A DNA stretch of 64,000 nucleotides, taken from contig NC_023755.2 in NCBI RefSeq assembly GCF_000499845.2, positions 32,947,753 to 33,011,752 of the forward strand, given 5' to 3'. The notes beneath the pieces were generated by a model. The model worked only from the letters and a program-made list of their open reading frames with translations, did no database searches and was not told the origin of the DNA. The stretch is from Phaseolus vulgaris (taxonomy: Eukaryota > Streptophyta > Magnoliopsida > Fabales > Fabaceae). The position numbers and the translations under genes were made by a program. Below, in pieces: positions 58,182 through 64,000 of this stretch (position 1 is the stretch's first letter; every line of letters begins with the position of its first letter).

Positions 58182-58569
58182 TTATGTACCAAAAAAAATA
58201 TTTTTCTAAATAAATCGTGAAACTAGAATATACCTATAAACCTTAATCATAACAACATAATAATTATTTTTGTTCTCTTGATTTTTATGTTTTTTATTGT
58301 TGTAAATTCAACCATTAATATTGTTTATTAGAATCAGAAAGAAAGTAAAAAACATATCAAAGATAATCTATAAGTTTTATATCAAAAAGTTTTCTCTTGG
58401 AAGATAAAGATGAAAATTATCTTGATACAATTATAAAGTATTAATAAAGAATGAGACAAACATCTTATTTTATTTGTGATAAAAGAAAAAAATTGACATG
58501 ATGAATAAAGTAAGAAGTATTATAATATTGTGTCTTACTAATAAGGTACTAATGGAAGATGTAAAGGAG
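58182..58569. other. AT-rich intergenic DNA
   Basis: Nothing recognised. It may include the decayed 5' part of the copia fragment that follows. Confidence 0.4.
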
Positions 58570-59800
58570 AGAATTCTCATATCAATATAGATAAAGTTTG
58601 AGTTGTTGTATATAAATAAATCTCTAATGTATAAACATTATTTGTAGCAACAATTATATTCATTTAAGATGACAAACTCCAGAATAATAAATGGAAAAAC
58701 TAGTAAACTTTAACAAGATTATGGATGATCTTGAGAACATTGAAGTGAAATTTGATGATGAAGATAAGGTTTTGCTTCTTCTTAATGCATTAATTAAAAT
58801 ATTTGAACATTTCAATGATTTTTTTATTTGAGAAGGAATAAATCATTACTCTAAAAACCTCCATTCAAACTAAGGATCTTCAAAAACTTTAAGAATATAA
58901 GGAAATGATAAAGAGATTGGTTTAAATGTCTCAAAGTTCAAGAGCAAGAAGAAGAAATGAAAGAGAAAGAAATTCAAGAAATCACCAGGGAGAAGGCAAA
59001 TGAGAAAAAAGGGCCCAAATAGTACTATAACTATTAGAAAAGGGATTACTTTAAGAAAGATTGTAAAAGAGAGGATAAAAGGTAAAAGCTTCTAATTCTC
59101 ATTAGAGTCTATAAATGTTGTAGTTGTAACTGACAATTACGAGTATGAAGAGGTGTTAGTGATATTAATTTCAAATACAAAGATGATTTTTATCATGGAA
59201 TTGGATTGCCTTTACAACATGTGTCTCTTAAAAGAGAGTTTTAGAACTATAAAATAGAAGGAATGAAATGTGATTCTCATTAGGAACAATAAAGTATGTA
59301 GATTACAAATCAAGGGGTTAGTCAGATTGAAGATGTTCAACAACTAGGAGATGTTGTTGCAAAGTTTAAGGTATGTTCCAAAGTTGAAAAGAAATCTTTT
59401 GTTAACCAACTTGTTTGATCTTCTAGGTATGTCAATCAATATTGAACATGGCATGATAAAGATTTAAATGGAGCATGTATAGTTTCTAAAGAAGTCAAAA
59501 TAAACAATCTTTACAATCTAGATGGCTCAACTTTTATTGTGCATAAGTATGTGGCTAATTAATTAATGCAAGAGAATATGAAGTTAAGAATATAGGACAT
59601 TTGGGTGAGAGAGGTTTGGTAGAGTTGGAAAATAACGTATTGGATGGTGATAAGTTGGAGAAGTTGAAGTTTTGTGATTTAATTAGTGCACATAAAAAAT
59701 CTCATAAATTAAATTATGGGCCTATAAACATATGTTTGGTAGGTCATATGAGTATGTTTTATGTAGATCTTTGGAGTCCAACACAAACTTAGACTGATGA
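58570..59800 (+). pseudogene. Decayed Ty1/copia retrotransposon fragment
   Basis: Scattered remains in several frames: Gag-like QQLYSFKM near 58645; LVNFNKIMDDLENIEVKFDD then EDKVLLLLNALIKIFEHFND near 58695-58820; a zinc-knuckle relic (Y-X2-Y..KKDCKRED) near 59015-59070; a protease-region relic ending ELDCLYNMC near 59195; and a pre-integrase region GERGLVELENNVLDGDKLEK then LKFCDLISAHKKSHKL at 59604-59720. Many stops and frame changes are present and the element is long dead. No LTRs are assigned. Confidence 0.8.
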
Positions 59801-60719
59801 ATGGGTGATGTAAATAAGGAAGAGAAAAAGCTTCTTGAAATAGAGAAAGAGGAACAAAAAATATACAAATATAAGAAGCTTGACAAAGAAAAATAAAGAG
59901 AAAGAAATAAAAAGAGAATATTCCAAAGAAGATGTAGAAGAGGGAGACTTAAAGATTTAGAAAAATAAATAAAAAGTTATCAATTTTTTAAAACTATTAG
60001 ATCATAAAATATTCTTCATTCTCTTATAATATTTTATAGTCCAAGAGTTATCAAAGACAAAACGTTGGACCATTTTGGATTAGAAGAGTCACATGAAGAG
60101 TTTCAACCAACATATGTTACTTTCATAAGTGTAATGATTGATTATAATTTCTTCACATATGTCTTAACACCTCTTGTCTTGCTTATTGAATGTCTTAGAA
60201 GAGTCATCATGATTTTTTCCTTAAATCAAGGAATTACTTGAAATTTAAGGAACTATCAATGTACTTTTCCTAATTTCAAGGAACTACCATGTGTTAATCT
60301 AATTTATGAGCTAACTAAAGAGTAAATTGTAAGATTAGGCAATTTAACTCTATATTAATGTTTAATTTATTTAAAACTTGTCTTTTCTTCTTCCTAGGCC
60401 AATATATATATATATATATATAAAAAGAGGTCTCTTTTACTCATAAATTCACTTTTGAATATTGAATAAAATTCTCCTTTTGTGAGTTTAACTCTGACAG
60501 TCTTAAGAGTTCTCTATTCATTACAAAAATATTTAATTTTAAGCGAGGTTTGTCAAGAAAAGTTTCAATAACTTCTGTCAAGATAGGTGTCTACTGAGAT
60601 TTTTCTAAAAGTCCCGACTGAGTTTTAGGGTTTTATAAATAACCAAAACAAAGTTTCATGATTTCTCTCTTTATTTTCATTTTCCACATGTTATAACATC
60701 ATGATTTCCACTTTTAACT
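59801..60719. other. AT-rich intergenic DNA, possibly with an LTR remnant
   Basis: The 60340-60600 part has a (TA)n run at about 60403-60422, a CTCATAAATTCACTTTTGAA stretch and an ATTGAATAAAATTCTCC segment, in the order seen in copia LTR transcript starts and ends. It could be the LTR of the copia fragment, but no partner copy or boundary is visible. Confidence 0.35.
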
Positions 60720-61271
60720 AAAAGTGGTCATGGATTGGATTTTGGGTAATCCAATCCACATATTTATAATCCAAATCCATATATATTTTGTAAAAACATT
60801 TAGAAATCCAAATTCAAATATTTGGATTGGATTTTAAATCCAAGTCCATATATTTCATAAAAAAAAGTGAATTGTATTTTAAATCAAAATCCATGTTTTC
60901 TAAAAAAATTAACGTAATATATTATACATAAAAAAAGTTGAATATTATATAAAAATATTAATATATAATAAAATTATAATTTAATAATACAAAAAAAATT
61001 AAAGATAACATAATACATAAGTTCCTAACATTCAAAATACACATACCCTATAATACTTTAATTGAACTTGAAAATATTATATCCATTTATTATGTATACA
61101 AAAACTTACAAATATTGGAGTAAATAAAATTCTAAAAATGGATATCTGATATGAAAATATTATAAAATATAGATCAAAGTAAAAAATAGATTTAAATAAA
61201 TAGATTTTTAATGGATTAGAACAGTGAAAAAATGGAGCAGTTTGACAAAACTAGATTTTTTGTCCACCCTT
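60720..61271. repeat. TGGATTGGATTTT-type repeat, probable non-autonomous transposon
   Basis: The segment 60735-60900 repeats TGGATTGGATTTT, AATCCAATCC and AAATCCAAATCC in both orientations. The stretch to about 61270 ends GATTTTTTGTCCACCC, which I recall as the end of a common plant repeat. It abuts the small heat-shock relic. Confidence 0.45.
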
Positions 61272-61468
61272 ACAACAGAGAGAAGGAAGAGAAAGAGGAT
61301 AGCTGGAACCGTGCTGATATTAGAAGCTATAGGAAGTTTGTGAGGAGGTTCAAACTTTCCAAGAATGCAAAAATGCAAGGCTGGTGTGGAAAATGGGTGC
61401 TCACTATTATTGTACCTAAAGAGGAAGAGAAGAGGCCTCAGCTGAAGTCAATTCAAATCTCTAGTTAG
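61272..61468 (+). pseudogene. Small heat-shock protein (class I HSP20) C-terminal relic
   Basis: It reads NREKEEKEDSWNRADIR, FVRRFKLSKNAKMQ, then VLTIIVPKEEEKRPQLKSIQ and ISS before a stop at 61466-61468. This follows the end of the alpha-crystallin domain of plant class I small heat-shock proteins (FxRRFxLPxNAK..GVLTVTVPKEE..K.I.IS). The part between NAKMQ and VLTI is wrong in this frame (GWCGKW), but one frame over it reads KAGVENG, as expected, so two small indels lie here. The N-terminal half is missing. The 5' edge is set by the adjoining repeat. Confidence 0.78.
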
Positions 61469-62627
61469 ATATCTCTTGCTTTTATGTTGTGTTGTGTCCT
61501 TGTATTTCTATATTGTATATCTGGGGTTCCTTTGTATCATCATGCATTGCACTTATGTGAAGTTCTCATGTTCTAGTTGTGAATTTTTTCTTTACATGTT
61601 TGAATAAATTGTCACTATATTTCTTAAGTCATTCAAATGACACTATTCAATTTTCCGAAATGAAAAATATCAAATCATTCTAAACTCAAACAGATATTAT
61701 ACAATCAATTATTTACAAAAACATGATATTCCAACTAGTTATGACAGAAACAAGCTTTTATTCGTTCGGACCTATCCTGCAGGTAATCATCACTTGCTAC
61801 TATCAACACTATTTTTTCTCAATGTTTATCAATCATGTAATTAATAAACAATATTGCTAATTAGTAGAAATTGGAGTTTGTTTTGTTTAATTTTTTGTAC
61901 TTTAACTTGATGATAATGTCGTGGTTATCTATTTTGTGAATTTGGTTGATGTCTTTAATGTTTAATGATAGAGAAAATTTTGACAACCATTAGTCAATTT
62001 GTTGTCTGGGGTTAAAAACCAAATTGACTATTCTGTACAGAATTTGGGTATTAAATTGATACCAAAGTCAATGATTATTTTTCTTTAATGATCAAATTCA
62101 TAGGTGGTGAGTGTGAGTGTGAGTGTGAGGGATTAACATTTTAGTTTGGGGAGAAGGTAATTGTTATTAGCAGCAAGTAGGTGCAAAATATGTAAATATA
62201 GCAATTAGGATGTATTGTTTTGTTGTGAACTTGTGACACAATCTTAGAAATTCAAGTTGAGTTAGGTCTCTGTTTTGATTATTGATTCAACTTGTGAGAG
62301 AGTCCTCACCAGGTGTTTGTCAAATTGTTTCAGACATATTTGCTTATATATGTTGTTCTAATATAATATCTTATAATATTATTTATGTTAGATTTATTAC
62401 ATGACACTTTTGTTTTTAGGACAATTAGTGAAGTGAATTGAATAACATTTGTTGTTGGTTGCCACAATAATTACAGCTACTTTAGTTGATAAAAAACATG
62501 ATTGGATGAGGTAGTTTTGATGTATGGTAGTATGATGCCAAATTTATGTTGGCTTCAAGTTTGTCAAATATGCAGAGTTAGGAAGGTTTTTAATCTAGGG
62601 AGTTTTGTTTGTTTATCATGCCATATG
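61469..62627. other. AT-rich intergenic DNA
   Basis: No gene is recognised. A short (GTGAGT)n run lies near 62107-62130. Confidence 0.45.
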
Positions 62628-62776
62628 AGAAAAAGTAAAAATGAGTTTGTCAGTGCCAGTAACCATCCAATAACCATATACAGTTGCTCTATTAGGCCTC
62701 ACATTGGGATACTTCCTGACCCTTGGAGTAAAGAAATACCATTCATCCTCTCCAAACAAAGCTTAACACTACTGTG
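62628..62776 (-). pseudogene. NAC-domain transcription factor relic (single exon)
   Basis: On the minus strand from about 62773 the frame reads [20 protein letters not shown] then [19 protein letters not shown] and runs out near 62630. This is the central block of the NAC DNA-binding domain (EWYFFSPRDRKYPNG..RPNRA..GYWKATGTDK). The usual glycine after PN is missing and the invariant lysine of GYWK is methionine. Neither a first exon with LPPGFRFHPTDEEL nor a following exon is found in the window, so I call it an isolated relic. Confidence 0.75.
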
Positions 62777-64000
62777 TTTTAGGTTCTCTTCTTTTCTTTT
62801 TTTCTGTTATCTTCAGGCTTATTTTCTATTTTTACTCTCCTTTTTTAATATTCACTTCTTATATGCTATTTTTCTCTTTATTTCATTCTCTCTTTTCCAT
62901 ATCTAATTCTTCTAACTGTTTCCTACGTTATTTCCTTCAATCCCTTCTTGAATCAATCAAAGATATACCTGCTTGTTTTACTATTTTCATGGATGAAATA
63001 TTCATTTATTTAATGGAAGATCGTACTGTAAAAATGATATTTTGATATTCCAGTTTAATACTAAACATATTTCATATATTCAACCATTACAACGGTCATT
63101 ACTGCAAGTTAATGTTGATCTTTTATATAAATATTTAAAATTGAAATTTGTTCCCAATTTTAACTGCAATATAATATAGTAGGTTGTCAATAAATTAAAT
63201 ATTAGAATATTTTAGTATATACATCAATTGATTGAATTCAATCAATATTTTAAAATTAATATATTATTATTATTATTAGTGCTGCAAATATTTTATAAAA
63301 GTTAATTCCATATTGTTCTATGTTGTGCAGATTTAAAATAATTTACTGCACATAAATTTATATAAAGAAACTATTATTTTTTTTATCAGAAAAAGAATAC
63401 ATATAAACTAAAAAAAATATTTCAGGATTATCCCAACCCTTATATATGAATCAAAAATTACATTAATTTCAGATCATCAACAACGAACGAGAAGAAAAAA
63501 AATAAAGGCCGTTTTCTGCATAAAATGCAGAAAAAACTGCACCAAGAGGCACCCTGCTACTAGTAATCTGTTATAAAAACTTCAACCTGCAGCTTCTGAA
63601 TTGGCCACTCCTAAACACCAAAACTCTCCAAAACTATAGAATTCTATATTTCTATATTTTTAATGTTGTAACAGTTTTAATTATGTGGTTCCCTTCCACA
63701 GCATTCCTCATGCACCTTTGACTTTGGTTCACCAAAACACCATGCCAGACCACCATCTTTTCATTGACATTCCTTTGGCATCAGTACACTTCAATATCAA
63801 TGCTCTCACCCTCCACAGTATCATCGAATATGTAACTATGCTTGCTCAAAACCAGAACCATCCAATATAAACTACATAAACTACCAATCCACCAGAAAAA
63901 AAACCTTCCACCCTTTCAAACCACAGACTTTCAGCAATACAACTCTTTTTTAAGCACCCACCCATCAAAGTCAACAAATTTCAAGCCTTTTCAAATTCTT
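62777..64000. other. AT-rich DNA, nothing assigned
   Basis: A pyrimidine-rich stretch (62780-62960) and an ATT microsatellite (63264-63280) are visible. The 63540-64000 part is more C-rich and less AT-rich, with an open frame of 61 codons at 63685 that has no recognisable features. It may be part of a gene or transposon continuing past the window. Confidence 0.4.

Noticed and set aside
60180..60650. Copia-type LTR next to the copia fragment
   Set aside because: The order of signals is suggestive but there is no second copy, no clear TG..CA boundary and no target duplication.
62502..62906. A 134-codon plus-strand frame over the NAC relic
   Set aside because: It is antisense to the NAC block, pyrimidine-rich and hydrophobic towards its end, with no recognisable domain.
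63685..63870. A 61-codon plus-strand frame near the right edge
   Set aside because: No motif, no codon bias that can be judged, no supporting neighbour; left as unassigned.

Overview
This is a nuclear plant window. It has spliced genes with GT-AG introns, a plastid-targeted THYLAKOID FORMATION 1 gene, a plant-type diacylglycerol kinase, AT-rich intergenic DNA and dense LTR-retrotransposon, CACTA, MULE and LINE sequence. The style of the transposons (CACTACAAGAAAA termini, MULE transposase with a plant-mobile-domain gene) suggests a papilionoid legume. That placement is from memory of the families and was not searched.

Left two thirds (about 1.3-40.2 kb): a nest of mobile elements. The outer layer is an old, broken Mutator-like element (MULE) with a transposase relic on + (2617-5281) and an antisense plant-mobile-domain relic (5285-6074). 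A 383-bp CACTA-type MITE (1479-1861) sits in its left arm. A solo LTR with a 5-bp target duplication (3408-4505) splits its transposase. A 32.75-kb CACTA element (6924-39675, TSD TAT) sits in its right arm. The CACTA element carries a four-exon tnp2-type transposase gene (33488-37188) and a five-exon second gene (37409-39086), each with one visible lesion. Palindromic subterminal repeats lie at both of its ends. Two related Ty3/gypsy Tat-lineage retrotransposons lie inside it: element A (8068-17396, +, TSD CAAAT) and element B (18102-32939, -, TSD TGACT). The 3' LTR of B is split by a third retrotransposon, element C (18215-23664, +, TSD CGGGT). C encodes only Gag-protease, and its two LTRs differ by one base of a G-run. 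LTR divergence by eye is 11 differences in A, 5 in B and 0 substitutions in C, which agrees with the nesting order.

A and B each carry a second gene running antisense to gag-pol. It has its own TATA box, an intron and a coiled-coil product. A GC-rich tandem array separates the 3' ends of the two convergent genes. In B the antisense gene is open over its whole length although gag-pol is broken.

Right third (about 40-64 kb): AT-rich DNA with a decayed L1-type LINE (41660-46690), then two host genes in convergent orientation. These are THF1/Psb29 (48725-51019, five exons, 297 aa) and a diacylglycerol kinase (57643-52460, minus, twelve exons). The last exon of the kinase appears to have lost an internal segment, so its usual C-terminal tail is out of frame. 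Beyond them lie a foldback MITE, a decayed Ty1/copia fragment, a small heat-shock-protein relic, a NAC-domain relic and otherwise unassigned AT-rich DNA.
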